The notes under the pieces were generated by a model. That model ran no database searches, was not told the origin of the DNA, and saw only the letters and a list, made by a program, of their open reading frames with translations. Shown here piece by piece: positions 11,150 through 22,689 of a stretch of 64,000 nucleotides of DNA. Both the position numbers and the translations under genes were made by a program. How positions within the stretch are numbered: position 1 is the first letter of the stretch; each line of letters begins with the position of its first letter. The stretch is from Opisthorchis felineus (lineage: Eukaryota; Platyhelminthes; Trematoda; Opisthorchiida; Opisthorchiidae). The stretch spans positions 209,627-273,626 of the forward strand of contig SJOL01006726.1 of NCBI GenBank assembly GCA_004794785.1, in the 5' to 3' direction.

Positions 11150-11600
11150 ATTTCGTCCTGTAAGTGAAGCCAGTCTACGCTGAAAAGTCGAGGATCAATG
11201 TACACCTGTTCCATCCTTACTGGGAATCGACAGCAGTGCGCCCTGCACGAAACTCAAGTAAGTTTCGAACTGATGATGAGTGGAACATTCTTCTGAGAAG
11301 TCGTAACTCGAGGAGCTCGTCACTTACTATTTGACCACTTGATTCGAATTCGATGACTCATGGATGAGCAGAGCTATATCCTGTCTAAGTGGCAGCTCAC
11401 CATATTTCTGATGAACCGCTCCTGGCCGAGAAGTCAAGTGTTAAACCTACCAGGTGGGAGGTCACGGGTTTGAGACACTAGAGTTTCATGAGAGGCGCAT
11501 TGCTGATGATTCCCAGTAAAGATGAAACCACCGTGCAGCGCTTCTCGGCTTTTCAGCATGGACTGGTCTCACCTACAGAAGGAAATCTCTGTTTAAAGTT
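11150..11600. repeat. Rep-A pair, head-facing inverted arrangement
   Basis: From about 11150 to 11262 the sequence is the tail half of Rep-A on the minus strand, ending near its B box. From about 11270 to 11600 it is a plus-strand Rep-A with head, A-box-like segment, B-box-like segment (near 11464-11475), HHR and tail. The minus half also has an HHR remnant with CTGTCGA and GGAAC in place of the core boxes. The two copies point away from a common centre. Confidence 0.65.
11497..11541 (+). ncRNA. Hammerhead ribozyme motif in Rep-A
   Basis: Stem I strands are GCATTG (11497-11502) and CAGCGC (11536-11541). The core CTGATGA is at 11503-11509, stem-loop II is 14 nt, and GAAAC is at 11524-11528. 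Both core boxes are intact. The triplet at the cleavage position reads GTG instead of GTA; G at this position blocks cleavage in known hammerheads, so the copy is probably inactive. Confidence 0.55.
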
Positions 11601-12329
11601 CTCGAACCGCCTCAAACTTCCAACACTGTTGAGGTCTTTGAGGCTGAAGGAAACTGTGTTCCACCCATATATTAATTCGACCTGAAGAAACATCCTGAGA
11701 AAGCTTCAGAAATTTTCTTCCAACAATTTTTTTCAACGTTAAGCAGTGAACAAAATGAATCAAGTAGTACGGTTTCTCGCATTCGGATTTCATTGTATCC
11801 CGTTTTTTTTCTACCCTGGGTTTCAGAACAGTTTCTTAATTTAGCCCAGTTATTCAATAATCCTAATTGCCAGTGATTGACACACATTGGCGCAGCGTGC
11901 CGAATAGTCATCGTGAGGGTCACCTTTTGCCATTCAGACCATCAGGAAACAGCGTGTCCCCACCTCTTCTCACCTGAACGAAAACCCTCAAAAACGATAA
12001 GATAAAATAAGGAGCCCATACGGTTTTAACAACCAAGCGATGGTGATTGGTGAAAATCAATAATTATGGGGTTAGCGCGGGTTGTTTTTTCCTATATTTC
12101 CGCTTTCCTAGGTTCAATTGGTAACGAACTTTTCCCACCTGTGTGACCAGCGCATCTAATTCAGTCTAGCAGGGTACACACTGGTGCTGTGTATTCGTTT
12201 GTTAGCACTAGTCTTGTTAACCTAACACGCACTAACAACTTCGCGTCATATTCACCGGGGTGTGGTACCTTTTGGAGAGTAAATCAGCCACTTGGTGGAC
12301 TTTAAAATGTTTTCTCTTTAAAGGAGAGT

Positions 12330-12525
12330 ACTGGTAAAGTTACGGAAAACTCTTCGACAACCCATGATCGGCTTTGCCTTTCCAGCGCTTATCGGATGAG
12401 GACATCCGCGACTTTATGTCAGTTTTATGACTTTCTTGAACCCGAATTTTACAAAATTCGCGAAATGCCCTCATTTACACACCAATTTGTTTTCGACGGG
12501 AGAATCAACTGAAGTCCAGCTGATG
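12330..12525 (-). repeat. Rep-D fragment
   Basis: Minus-strand match to the Rep-D cleavage-site side (complement of ttcgacaacccatgatcggc near 12353-12372) and, further up, to the segment that pairs acacaccaatttg with the unit body near 12478-12490. The CTGATGA side of the ribozyme is lost. The intervening part is too eroded to align by eye. Confidence 0.45.
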
Positions 12526-13002
12526 TTGTTCAAATTACTTTACTTCAAAAAGGCCGCTTTATGTTTCGTTTGGAAAGATATTCAAGAGATCGCAGTCCAC
12601 TTTCATGCGGACTACACAAAATACTGCTGTCTTCTCCTTAGGTTTGTTTATTCGGGCAAACTGTTTTTACGGGGCAAACGCTTCAGCTACCACAATAACG
12701 TCTCCCCGACGGAGGGAAGTGTCACGTCTCCATTGTTGAGTCTTCCGGTAAGGCAAGGCCGAGAGAAATTTGCGGAAATCTATAAAACATTTTGGTTTAT
12801 CGGGTAAACATCGTTACTTGAGCATCGTTTTCATACACGTTGGACATTTACCCCTAAACCCGGTTGTTTTTGGAGTTGTTCCGGGGAGGTAGGCACAATA
12901 AAAACTAGAGGTTTTTCCATTTAGTTGTCAGTGGCAGATTTTCGGACGAAACCCTCATATCTTTCGTTACTTGAATATATGTGAGTTTCGGGAAGAATCC
13001 TT

Positions 13003-13130
13003 ATTGGTTGTTGATCAGCTGACAGCTAACTTGCAAACGTTTCGTTACCAGACGAGTAGACCTCATCAGTGCGCACGGGGATGGGTTAATCGCCAAGCTC
13101 GGCGAACAGATCAACAGTCACGTGATCAAA
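13003..13130. repeat. Rep-E foldback element, shortened
   Basis: The left end ttggttgttgatcagctga and the right end cgaacagatcaacagtcac are the inverted ends seen in other Rep-E copies. The inner segments ttgcaaacgtttcgttacc and gccaagctcggcgaacag also match. The copy is about 128 bp and has lost part of both arms. Confidence 0.55.
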
Positions 13131-13447
13131 AAACCAAAAAACGCACCCGAGCTTCCAATATTTCAACACATTACCAGGATAGAAACCTTGTTTAGGGTGG
13201 CTTATGTTTTTGAATCCACGGGCAATCTGTTTGAAAGACGATTTCTGGGTGCAAACGGATGACTTTAACGGTTTTGGAAGTTTTCGATTGTACCACGCTT
13301 TCAAAAGAATATCATTCCTGTTAGCTCAAATGAACAGACTCTCCAAAACTCACAACTCCTGTTGCTATCGAGCTTCCAAATCGGAAACACTGGTGTTCTA
13401 CACTACTAATCAGCATTAAAATGCGGCTGTTCAAGAAGACTACTTAC

Positions 13448-13727
13448 CTCTTTGAGTCCTTCCATCAAGACCACTGCAACCTCCAGCGATTGCATAAGCA
13501 GTCGATTCAATCGGATTGTGATCAATAGCTCTGGGCTGTACAACAGTTTGTATTGATCGAGATCACCGGGTTTGCTGTCCAACTTGCCGAGGTCCACTTT
13601 TCTCCGACGCCGCCGTCGCATTCGAAAGTCATATCGGTTCATTGGTTCGGCCAGTAAAGGATGCTCAGCATTGCTCATCATAGAGTCCAAGATCAAATTC
13701 AGTCGGGCTTGGCAATATTTGTGGCAT
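13448..13727 (-). CDS. Putative exon 3 of a minus-strand gene
   Basis: On the minus strand an acceptor ending gatttcag is followed by 280 bp of open frame ending at a donor gag|gtaagta. The exon starts with one base that completes a codon, which fits the two left-over bases of the exon at 33648-33357, and it ends in phase 0. The encoded segment of about 93 residues opens with a CHKYCQAR motif. It then has a run of six arginines in a basic patch and a C-terminal amphipathic helix-like part (LLITIRLNRLLMQSLEVAVV). No domain was recognised. The coding look, splice sites and phase agreement support a real exon; the function is unknown. Further 3' exons would lie below 13448 or outside the window. 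Confidence 0.6.
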
Positions 13728-16700
13728 CTGAAATCAAAGACGTTTGAAAATGATGTACTTTATTACCACCTGGGTTGTTCTTAAAAAACATGTCACTGCT
13801 ATCTAGATGGAAGATAGCTGCATTTGAATCGGTATCAGGTCACGTACTTTAAATTACCATCTGAGTGATTGTCTACTGAGGCATAATCACACCAAGAAAC
13901 GCGCACTGTACTTGCCTGTAACAACTAACCCCCCCCCAAAGTTGCAGTCCCGCTTGGAGGATATATTCTGTGCAAAATGTCTGCCAGAATGCAGCACGAG
14001 GCATTCACTTCCACCCAAATGAAGGAGGCGTGTTTCCAAGCTGACTACATCTGGTGGCAGCAAGCACTTGACACATTACCACATCTCATCAACAGCACTC
14101 CGAGAAAAACTGTGTGGAACTAACACAACTTGCTAGGGAGACGGGGATAGTTAATTCATTCTTAAACGCTTATCTAACAGGTGGTAAGACCAACATGGAT
14201 GTTTTGCCAGCAATTGTGTGTTGAATGACTGAATGTGAAAGTTGACTGAGACGTCCTCTTTCCACTTATATCCTTCTGTTCCCCTACATGACTCCTGAAA
14301 ACATGTTTGACTTTCAGGACTGTAGGATTTACCGCAGCTGACGGTAAATGAATCCCTCACTTGGTACCTACAAACCGTCTACAAAAACCTCCCCTCGAAG
14401 AATTTGCGCTTCCCGGAACGCTCGGTCCTAACCATCCTTTTTTGCACTACGAAAGGCAGACAACCTCGCATGACAGAAGCCTTATGGAAGATTACATCAG
14501 CTTCGTTACCAAGGCTGAAACTTATCCTACCTATACATTTCATTGTATTCTCAGAACTACAGTTACTGCTGTTCCGGGTAGTCGATTTGGTGACAATCCG
14601 TTTCATGGAATTGATATTCAGGGATGCTCACTTATGCATCGGAATTCATCGAAACGCAATCATAAAAAGCTGTCCTTTGCACACGTGACTGAAGACCTGA
14701 ACGTGACAGTAATGGATGTAGTAAGTCGTCCAGAGGGCCTTGGGATGCCGTCCTAATAGTTCTATTCACGATCGCTTTGAAAAGTTCAATCCGGGGACAC
14801 ATTAAGTGCAAACAAACAGAAGAACCGATGGATGGATCTGGTTCCAGAACTAAGGGCACCGCCTGAGGAGTGCGTGCCTAAATTAGAAAGCCCCAATGGA
14901 AAAAATCACTTCACAGGAATGGATGGCCAACCGCAAAGGAAACCGAGATACAAAAACGCTCATGGGTATTTTTGGCTGTCTGTTCCCTGATTTTTTCGTC
15001 ATTCTAGGATCGTGATGGGACAGTTGACTGAATGCTCTCCTGTTTTTTGTTCTTGACAGCTTTACTTCTGGGACACACAATGTGTGTTTCTTCAAGGACA
15101 GCGCTATTTCCGCTGGTATTGAAATTGTGCACTTTACGGGGGGGGGGGGGAGCACCGTACTTATTTATCAGGCCATCACCGTCAGCAGGAAAGAACTGGG
15201 AGCAACAGACGGCAGACGGAATGTGTATTCTTTACTCATTTGCTGTAATACTTGTGTTCGGGTTAGTGTCTGCAGTGGGTCAGATTGGCGTTTATTGTTT
15301 GTAGACTGACCGGATATTTTAGTACACTATCTCATTTGATAAGTGCGTGTCCCTTACCTAGCCCTGCTAACGTTCTCGTGGGTTATTCAAACACTCGCTG
15401 ACGTTGTGACCGCAGGACTCCACCCATGCGGTTTAGTTGGGTTAACTCAAACGGCAGTAAAAGCCTTTGACTTCAGCGGTCGGTGTTAGCAAGGCTTTTC
15501 AAGATGAATGAAGCGCAATTCTTTGAGGAAAAAACTGGTTAAAGGGGTTTTCTCCAAGAGACGTGGGCAGTTATTTGCTCAAAGAGACAGTTCATCTAGT
15601 TCATTCAACGCGCAAAACGTTTCCTGCAATTAGCTGAAACATTGGTGGTCCGAATGCAGTTGGAATGCCTTCGGTTATAACTGTCACATTGTGCTGACTG
15701 TTTGGTTTGTGTAAACCAAGAGTTACGCAGAGGCCCAGACAATCTTCGTACTAGTGTCTTGAACAAAACCTCATAGATTTTTAAGAGTCCATCAAAAAGA
15801 TAGAACGGAGGGTTAGTTTTGACGGAAAATGCATTTGCATCGGAGTAAAGAGAATTTCAGGATGCGAAGTCCAGGAACAAATAGTGTGGAAAATGAAGCA
15901 CAACTGGAGGTCAACTGCCGAACTCCGTTCGCTGGGTCGACCACGATGTAACCCCTCGGTTTTTTATCGTAACTTATAGATAAGCTTCCCAGCTGGAGAT
16001 TTTAATCCCCTTTCCCCTTTTTTCCATGTTTGAATTAGCGGTCCTTTTATCCATAGGATAATTAAACCCGTTTCGTTCCTCCATCTGGGTATCCAGCCTG
16101 GTGGTTTAAAAACCACACTTGGGCGCCAATTTTAAAAATTTGCTAAATTTCATCATTTGCCTATACAGTGTTTTTTTCAAGAAATTCATGTTTTGGACCA
16201 AAGTGCATCAAGAAGACTATTTCTGCAACAACCACTCTGCACACGACGGTTCAGCGTTTTAGTCTGGTTGATCTGGAAGGCGACTTCAATTCCCATAATG
16301 ACTTCCATATGTATCCATAATGACCCGTGGGATACCTTCAAACTGTATCCCCCGTGACAACCGAGCTTAACTGCTGTTTTATCGCTCAAATTAATCCGGA
16401 TTAGAAAACACACAAATTTTAACGAAATTTGCGCCCCCGTTAGAAAGAGTCGGTGCGATGAGGAACTAGAAGAACGGAGAGCAGTGGACGTAAAAAGCGA
16501 TTTCTTGACCGCTGGCCATGTAGTATATATTTATATATACATGCACTACACTAAATTGCGACAACTCAAACTATACTCCAGTACTATAGTGTAATATACC
16601 ATACTATACCGCGCTACTCTATACCATAGGCTACGTTACCACGCTGTACTGCGCTATGCTAACTTATACATCATATATCAATATTATCAACTGTAAGAAC

Positions 16701-16849
16701 CGCGTACTTGTCGTACAGTGGTTATAACTGCCACAGTTTCGTCCAACGATGATCGGAGGAGATGGGGTACATAGCTGCGCATTGGAGGCGGGAGCTGATA
16801 AATTGGTGCGTAAATACAGGACTGTCAAGTGGGGGGTTGAGAAGGGAGC
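13728..16849. other. Intron-like sequence, no recognised element
   Basis: It lies inside the large intron of the minus-strand gene. A C-tract is at about 13929-13936 and a G-tract at about 15138-15149. The longest open frame (14361-14756, plus) has no recognisable motif and no clear splice context. Confidence 0.4.
16500..16690. repeat. Degenerate TATA/CTATACC-rich low-complexity tract (left flank)
   Basis: Irregular repeats of ctatacc, actata and tatatat fill this stretch. A similar tract lies at about 17590-17765, on the other side of the reverse-transcriptase fragment. Parts of the two tracts match better as inverted than as direct copies. Confidence 0.5.
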
Positions 16850-17600
16850 TATGCAGTGAAGGCAATAGCTTGGATGCACGAGCGCCATTGAGGGCGCAAC
16901 TTGGCCATGTCTGACAATGTCTCTAACCATTGATGGGTCCTGTCTCGGGGTTCCCATCCAGGGAAATGACTAGTGCGGCTAAGTTTGCTTGTAATGGCTT
17001 TCATGCTTTGCTGCCAAGTCATTGTTTGACTTCCCCTGGCTCGTTTCCACCCTTCATGTGGTTGTGCGAAAAGAACCCTTTCGAGAAAGCCGATCGAATG
17101 GCATACGCAGCACGCGGCCAAAACAGCGCAACCTCTGCAGTGTGATCAGTTCATCTATCGTGGATGAGTTATTTCTTCCGAAAACTATTCGTCGAACTTC
17201 AGCATTACTGATCCGGTGTTCTCACCAGTCCTGGGTAATAATCCGAAGACCTCGACGGTCAAACAGTGAAAACCTTTTGACATCCTCGGCACGCAGCGGC
17301 CAGTTTTCTGACCCGTATAGTAATACGGAGCGCACCGCAATATTGTAAATTCTACCCTTGACGGTTAAACTGATGTCATGCCTACTCCACTGGTGACGCG
17401 AGTTCACAAAAAATGCTCTGGCCTTCCCAATCCGGATGGAAATATCATCTTTCGCGAAACCACCGGAACTGGTACACCTGCCCAGGCTGCAATGATCCCG
17501 CGGGCTAAACTGGCTGGGTGCAAGGTGCAACCATGTCAGGAAGGCCAAAGTGGAGCAGTCAGACCAAGAGTAGCGAGACCCCGTACTACGAGTAATCGTG
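16850..17600 (-). pseudogene. Non-LTR retrotransposon reverse transcriptase, C-terminal fragment
   Basis: Minus-strand translation gives successive motifs of the flatworm non-LTR endonuclease-reverse transcriptase C-terminus: CTSSGGFAKDDISIRIGKAR, VLLYGSENWPLRAEDVKRFS, FDRRGLRII, then EHRISNAEVRR, TIDELITLQRLR, GWKRARGSQTMTWQQSMKAI and WLETLSDMAKLRPQWRSC. An in-frame stop (TGG changed to TGA) follows QDW near 17203, and at least one frameshift separates the upstream part from the GWKRARG part. The catalytic palm motif lies upstream in the intact protein and is not present. Elements of this class copy themselves by target-primed reverse transcription and can mobilise SINEs. Confidence 0.85.
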
Positions 17601-17765
17601 TATAATACGGTATAGCGCAGTAGAGTATAGTTGTGAAATGCACGATATAGTGTAGTATGGTATAGTATACTAGAGCATGTAGTGATACGTTATATTATGA
17701 ATAATATTATGGTTATTAGTTATACGCTATTATATGTATCGTTATGCAACAGTAGAATATACCAT
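17590..17765. repeat. Degenerate TATA-rich low-complexity tract (right flank)
   Basis: Irregular repeats such as ggtatag, gtatagt and ttatatta. It is the counterpart of the tract at 16500-16690 and borders the 5' side of the truncated retrotransposon. Confidence 0.5.
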
Positions 17766-17777
17766 AATTTACAATAT

Positions 17778-17910
17778 GGGGCGAGGTCCGACCGGAAGGT
17801 CCGTGGTTCAAATCCGACCTCTACATCTCGACTTTCTGGCAGAATCTCAGTCCTCAGGCTTCCTTCTGGTGGCATGGCAGTTAAGCACCGAAAGGGTATT
17901 ATAGCTGAAC
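17778..17910 (+). repeat. Rep-B tRNA-derived SINE copy
   Basis: The B-box segment gtggttcaaatccgacc (about 17801-17817) and the body words tctcgactttctggcag, cttccttctggtggcatgg and gcagttaagcaccgaaaggg match Rep-B. It is truncated at the A-box side. Confidence 0.6.
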
Positions 17911-17994
17911 GACAATAGTATGCATTCAGTACGTACCAATTATACTGGGGTATGAATTAGCTAATATCCCCATTCTTGCCATCTATATCGGCTA

Positions 17995-18140
17995 AACCGT
18001 GACATTAGGTGGCCTAGTGCAGCACATTCAGTTGCTTGAAAACATTATAAACGAGAGATTTAGCTAGGTTTCAGGTGAGTCTCTCGCAAACCCAAATTTG
18101 TTTGCAAATGAGTGTATTTCGCGAACAATTGATACTTTTA
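17995..18140 (+). repeat. Rep-D fragment (body, no ribozyme)
   Basis: Matches the Rep-D middle: a gaggtggc-like stretch, gcagcacattcagttg, ataaacgagagattt, gtgagtctctcgcaaac and gcaaatgagtgtatttcgcg. The ribozyme segment is absent. Confidence 0.5.
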
Positions 18141-18416
18141 TACAACTGTATTGCGCTATCATCACACGAACTATTGATTTCATCGATGTGGTTCGTTTAG
18201 CCTCGCCAAAAATATGAAGTTCAAAGTTCTTCAGTGGTACATGTGAAAAACAAACGCGGCAATGACGGAACCCACATTAGACAAACACCAGTCAGAGAGT
18301 GACTATCCACAATTGCCTCATATGCCGGGATACACCTGTCCATATATGTACACACATACATATGTGCATGCATACAATCCGTTCCACTATAAAGTAACTG
18401 CGCCACTTCTAACAGC

Positions 18417-18625
18417 CCCGGTGGCCAGACGGGGATGACTGCACTGGCAGCCCATAAAACAGCACTGCATAACAGAATTCCAGGTACAACACCAGTTGAC
18501 TTGGCACGTAGTGGAACGCTGATGGAGATGCTGATTAGGCAAGAGAACAAGTTGATGAGGATGCTGCAGGGCAGTCGGGTGCGACTTGTTAGACAGATGT
18601 TGAACATAGTCAGACAGCCCGGATA
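18417..18625 (+). CDS. Putative terminal exon, unrecognised protein
   Basis: An acceptor-like cttctaacag at 18407-18416 precedes an open frame to a TAA at 18623-18625. The encoded stretch of about 69 residues is rich in Leu, Arg and Met and contains a helix-like part (EMLIRQENKLMRMLQGSRVR). No upstream exon was identified and the product is unknown. It lies on the opposite strand inside the intron of the minus-strand gene. Chance cannot be excluded. Confidence 0.3.
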
Positions 18626-19451
18626 AAGGTTTTCCAACAGACCTTGTGCTAGCTGAGTGAGGGGCTGGGGGGGATTGGATGTTGTTTGTTTTTCTGTTTT
18701 GGACCTGCTGATCTACGGTCGGATAGAATCCGAACGTTCCTTCACTGGTAGGTGGCGTTTGGGCAAAAGCAGCAATTGAAAAACTATTATGCAGTTGTCC
18801 ACAGGCTAGTGAAAGTTTTTCTTAAGCAGGCACACCCGGTCACGTGACCTTCTTGTCTGAGAAGCCTAGCGATTGGTAATTTTTTTGGTTAGTTGGTCCA
18901 GTGGCCGATTGGACATTAAATCCAGAATGTTCTATGAATGACATCCCATTTAATCTGGCACCATATTGCAGTAGCTGGTTGATGCAGCAAATCATCTAAA
19001 ACTAGTTGGGAGAAAAGGGATTTGTCTAAGAAAGCAAATTGTACATAGAGGATCACGCTAAGCTAATTCAGTCTTTCGTAGTGGTGTGTGTCATCCATTC
19101 GACTTCTTCCTCGACGAGACTTTCGGCCTGTTCTGATGGTGATATTTCTTCTCGAGGATTTCGTCCCCAAGTGCGACCCCTCCAGAGAAATAGGAAATCT
19201 CCCGTTCTCTAGACGAATCGTCTTATTGGATGGGTCGTTGGAATGTTGTACACTTCAGCGCCGACCTATGCATTTAAACATTGTTTGGCTGGCCCTTATG
19301 AATATCGCACTGCAAACTTGGGAGACGGTAACCCTATTAGGAGAAATCACATCATGCTAAGCTGGATGGAAAATCCTGGATGGTCTGATATTCTGCGTAA
19401 TGTAGGCTTACATAGAGGTACAAGCCTACAGTGCAGTGTGGGCAGACTCAC

Positions 19452-20035
19452 GGAAAAGCCGAGAATCACTTTACAGCTGTTTCATCCTCATTGGGAGCCG
19501 TCAGCAGTGTGAACGTTACCAAACTCCAGTAAGGAGTTTCGAACCCGCTACCTCCAGGCTAGTAGTTGGAACACTAAACCGTTCCACCACGAGTGGCTGA
19601 TCAGCAGTGTGATTATCTCTCACTTAGACAGGACAGAGCACCGCTCGTCCTTCAGCCGTACGGACCACATCTCGTGGTCACGTATTGTCTGGCTCCTCGA
19701 GTGACGACTGCTCAGATGGAAGCTCTGCTCATATTTTTGGAACTATTCTTCCACAGAATCACTAGTAGATTGATCACGGTATAATGATACTTTGACATTT
19801 TTATTCTGTCAGTGCCCGAGATGTAGAATCATTTTACAAGGTGAGTGAAAATTTCATCTCTGAAGTTGTCACTCAAGGAACCAGCCACTAGGTGACCATG
19901 AGATGTGGATCCCGTATATGAAGAATAAGTGGTGGTGCTAAGTGAGAGCTATTCACAGTGATGTTCAGGCGCTTGAGACTGAAAGGTTAAGTGTTTAACC
20001 ACTGACCAGAAGGTCACTTTTCAAAACGCTCGTGA
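19452..20035. repeat. Two Rep-A copies (minus 19452-19760, plus 19848-20035)
   Basis: The first copy reads on the minus strand with tail, HHR, B box (complement of gtttcgaacccgctacc near 19528-19544), A box and head in inverted order. The second reads on the plus strand and keeps the head (gaagttgtcactcaaggaac) and A/B region but has lost the HHR and tail. They face each other head to head across about 90 bp. Confidence 0.65.
19466..19511 (-). ncRNA. Hammerhead ribozyme motif in Rep-A
   Basis: On the minus strand: stem I CACTG against AAGTG, core CTGACGG instead of CTGATGA, stem II TCC/GGA around CAATGA, GAAAC intact, loop AGCT, triplet GTA intact. Two core substitutions make activity unlikely. 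Confidence 0.5.
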
Positions 20036-20159
20036 GATCGGTCCGCACCGGTTGGTCTCACTGCCAGTACGAAATATTAGCTAGAAATTACAAAATACCA
20101 TCGCCGTACGATAAATCAGTTGTGACGACCACTGCTGATAAGTCTTTCTAAAAAACAAA

Positions 20160-20430
20160 AGCTGCTTTTTCCAGACAATCAGTTCTGAACAACATCGTAA
20201 ACGATAGATTCGGCTGGGTTCCAGGTGAATCTCCCGTCAAAACCAAATTGCTACGAAACTGAGTGCATTTGTCGAAATCTGTCCAACTCGAGTTCTAGTA
20301 GAACATAAGGTTGACGGAAACCCGGGGACTTCACCCAACTGCTGAGCCCCAAGAAGGGCGAAACTGGTCGTGGGCTGTCGAAGAGTTATTAGCAACCTTA
20401 TGAGTAGTGTATTATGTCTAGACAGTCCTG
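20160..20430 (+). repeat. Rep-D retrozyme-like repeat, most of a unit
   Basis: Contains the body (cgtaaacgatagattcggct, a gtgaatctcccg-like part, a gagtgcatttgtcg-like part), then the rod with arms CATAAGGTTG (20304-20313) and CAACCTTATG (20393-20402), and the post-cleavage stretch gagtagtgtattatgtc. About 270 bp of the roughly 300-bp unit is recognisable. No ORF. Confidence 0.75.
20332..20375 (+). ncRNA. Hammerhead ribozyme motif in Rep-D, well-preserved stem II and III
   Basis: The core reads CTGCTGA at 20339-20345 (A to C at the fourth position). Stem II GCCC/GGGC encloses a six-base loop, GAAAC is intact at 20360-20364, loop TG, triplet GTC at 20367-20369, then GTGGGC. One core substitution and a mismatch at the base of stem I are the lesions. 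Confidence 0.65.
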
Positions 20431-21384
20431 ACATCATGCACCCTTATGACTTGATAGCAATGCTGACCTACCCACATTTCCTTCATTGTCGACCTTGAAC
20501 TGAGATTTCCTTCTGACCGACCAACATTTGCTTTGTAGCTAGCTGATTATTCACTCCTTTTGCGGGATCACATACTCGTCGGCTCGTTTTTTGGTTACGA
20601 CTGGAACACAGGTACATGCAACCCTATGGACGTTTCGCGCGAAACCAGGCCATCTATTCACCACCTGCGGCTGCATTCCAAAATACACATTGTTGTCTTA
20701 TCGCCCACATTCTTACAACAATAATTGCGAGTGTTTGTTTGTTTTGACAACAAGCAAATTTCATGCACCGTGCCAAAATCCCCCCCCCCCCGTTGGTGCT
20801 TGATTCTATCTATTTTTGCTTCAACGCACCGTAGCAAGATGGCGGAAAAACGGCCGACAGTGTACTGCTGTGAAATTGGAAGCTTATCCAAAAGTTTCAG
20901 ACAAAGCTTTTATTTTGAACACAGACTTTTGGGAGCTTTTAGCTTGTTTCACAGACGAATGCGGAGGCTTTCTCGCGTGTGTGCTTGCGGAAGGTGATCA
21001 ATAAAAGCAGTATTTTACGATTGTTGTATTGTGGAAGTGAAAGTTCTTTTGTGTGCTGCTTGCGACGGTGAGAAAGAAGTGGGAATCGGTGGTCTGGCGT
21101 GTCCACGACAGACCACATATACTTAGGCGACACACGAAAACCCCGGTAATTACTTGTTAGCTGCCATTGTTGAGTCCATTAATAAAACTAGCGCTCCTGA
21201 GATCAGTTATGACCCAATAACCATGATGTTCTCTCATAAAGATGTACCCTCGTACATCATCAAAACAGTGATGACTATCGGGGGACTGGTGAATCTCAGG
21301 CTATTGGGAGTTACCATGTGTCATCCTGCAGCTGTCTTACCTTTGATGGACGGATCAGTTTAGAAGTGCTCCAAACCATAACGC

Positions 21385-21490
21385 CTTGTGTGGTTAGATT
21401 ATCGCCCAAGTCGGATAAAGTCTTGCTGACACGTGATTATTGATGAGACGGGTTAATTTACCACATGTGGTAACGAAACAGAAGCTTGGA
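21385..21490. repeat. Possible eroded Rep-E fragment
   Basis: Contains attgatgagacggg and ggtaacgaaaca in the order seen in the centre of Rep-E, and the perfect 16-base palindrome TTACCACATGTGGTAA. Assignment to the family is tentative. Confidence 0.3.
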
Positions 21491-21779
21491 GTGGTATTCA
21501 ACAAATTCCTGAACTGTTCCACTCCCCTTGGACATCGTAGCTGTTTCGGAAGGTTTGCATCCTCAATAAAGATGTAAATGTTAATACCGTGTTTTAGATA
21601 GAGGCGTTTACTCTTCGCAGGGTAAACATCTTTCAGAGCCATCAGCGGGCTTCCTCTGGGTGGCTTCCACAAGATGTTCACGTCGTACAGTTGCGAAATC
21701 GGGAGCCCATTTAAGCGCGGCATCTGTCCAAAACGAGAGATCCAGCTGTGTTCTAAGGTAGTCCGTATGCTGACCGAAT

Positions 21780-21925
21780 ATCGTTCCAACTGGAACATGA
21801 GGCGGCGTGCTGCAGCACATTCAGTTGAAGTAGAAGGTCGTGAACAAGATCTTCAACTGGAACCCAGTTGAAGCTCCCGTGTAAACCAACTTGGTATGCA
21901 GATGAGTGTACTTAATTCTGTGGCA
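21780..21925 (+). repeat. Rep-D fragment (body, no ribozyme)
   Basis: Matches Rep-D at atatcgttccaactggaac, gctgcagcacattcagttga and gcagatgagtgtactt. The ribozyme part is missing. Confidence 0.5.
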
Positions 21926-22689
21926 TGACAATACCATCTACACCGATACTCCTTCGTGTAGCTAAAAAGAATTTTGTAAGGGAAACTGCTAGAGAGTGGG
22001 TGACGAATGATTGCATCAGTTGGATAACGCCCCCACCATTAGGGTTTGAAAAGAACGGAATGAGGTAAAAAAAAGTTTGCCCGTATGGACGTACACCATG
22101 GTCTGTCCTTTTTCAAGACAACTCTGATGAAAACGCTAGTCGTCCAGGTATTCTTTTAATCGGAAAGATGGGATTTCTGTTAAAACCACTCATACACAAA
22201 CGAAAGACAATGGGCAACACTCAGTGGACAAAATATATATCACCGGATACGGAATATCACTGAAGATTAAGACCAGATGTTAAAACATGTGGTCATCAAT
22301 TCATCGCCAAAAGGTGAATACACACAAAGTCATAAAAATGCATCAATGACGTGAGCATCGTTTATCGGGCCAGTAGGGTGTACACAGGTGTGTTTGTAGG
22401 TTTACTGAACATAAGCACCCTGGTTACGCCGACAAATTTGCGCAACAGCCAAACCAGATCCGTGGTCATATCGATTTACCGTTCAAGCTATTTGTCCGGC
22501 CAGTCGGTAAAGTCTAAAAAACTGAACGGACTAAATTTCCATCGATGCAGATGAAGAATTTGAGAACCGTGCCCGCTTTGTTTTCGATTTCAGTCCTAGG
22601 CGCCGAATTTTGTTTAAGCTTTATCCTAATCTGATTGCAGATTAGTCGGTTCCCATATTTTCTTCCAGCTTTCTGATAAATTTTCAACT

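Noticed and set aside
14361..14756. 131-codon plus-strand ORF
   Set aside because: No recognisable motif, no clear splice context, and overlapping open frames on both strands suggest chance.
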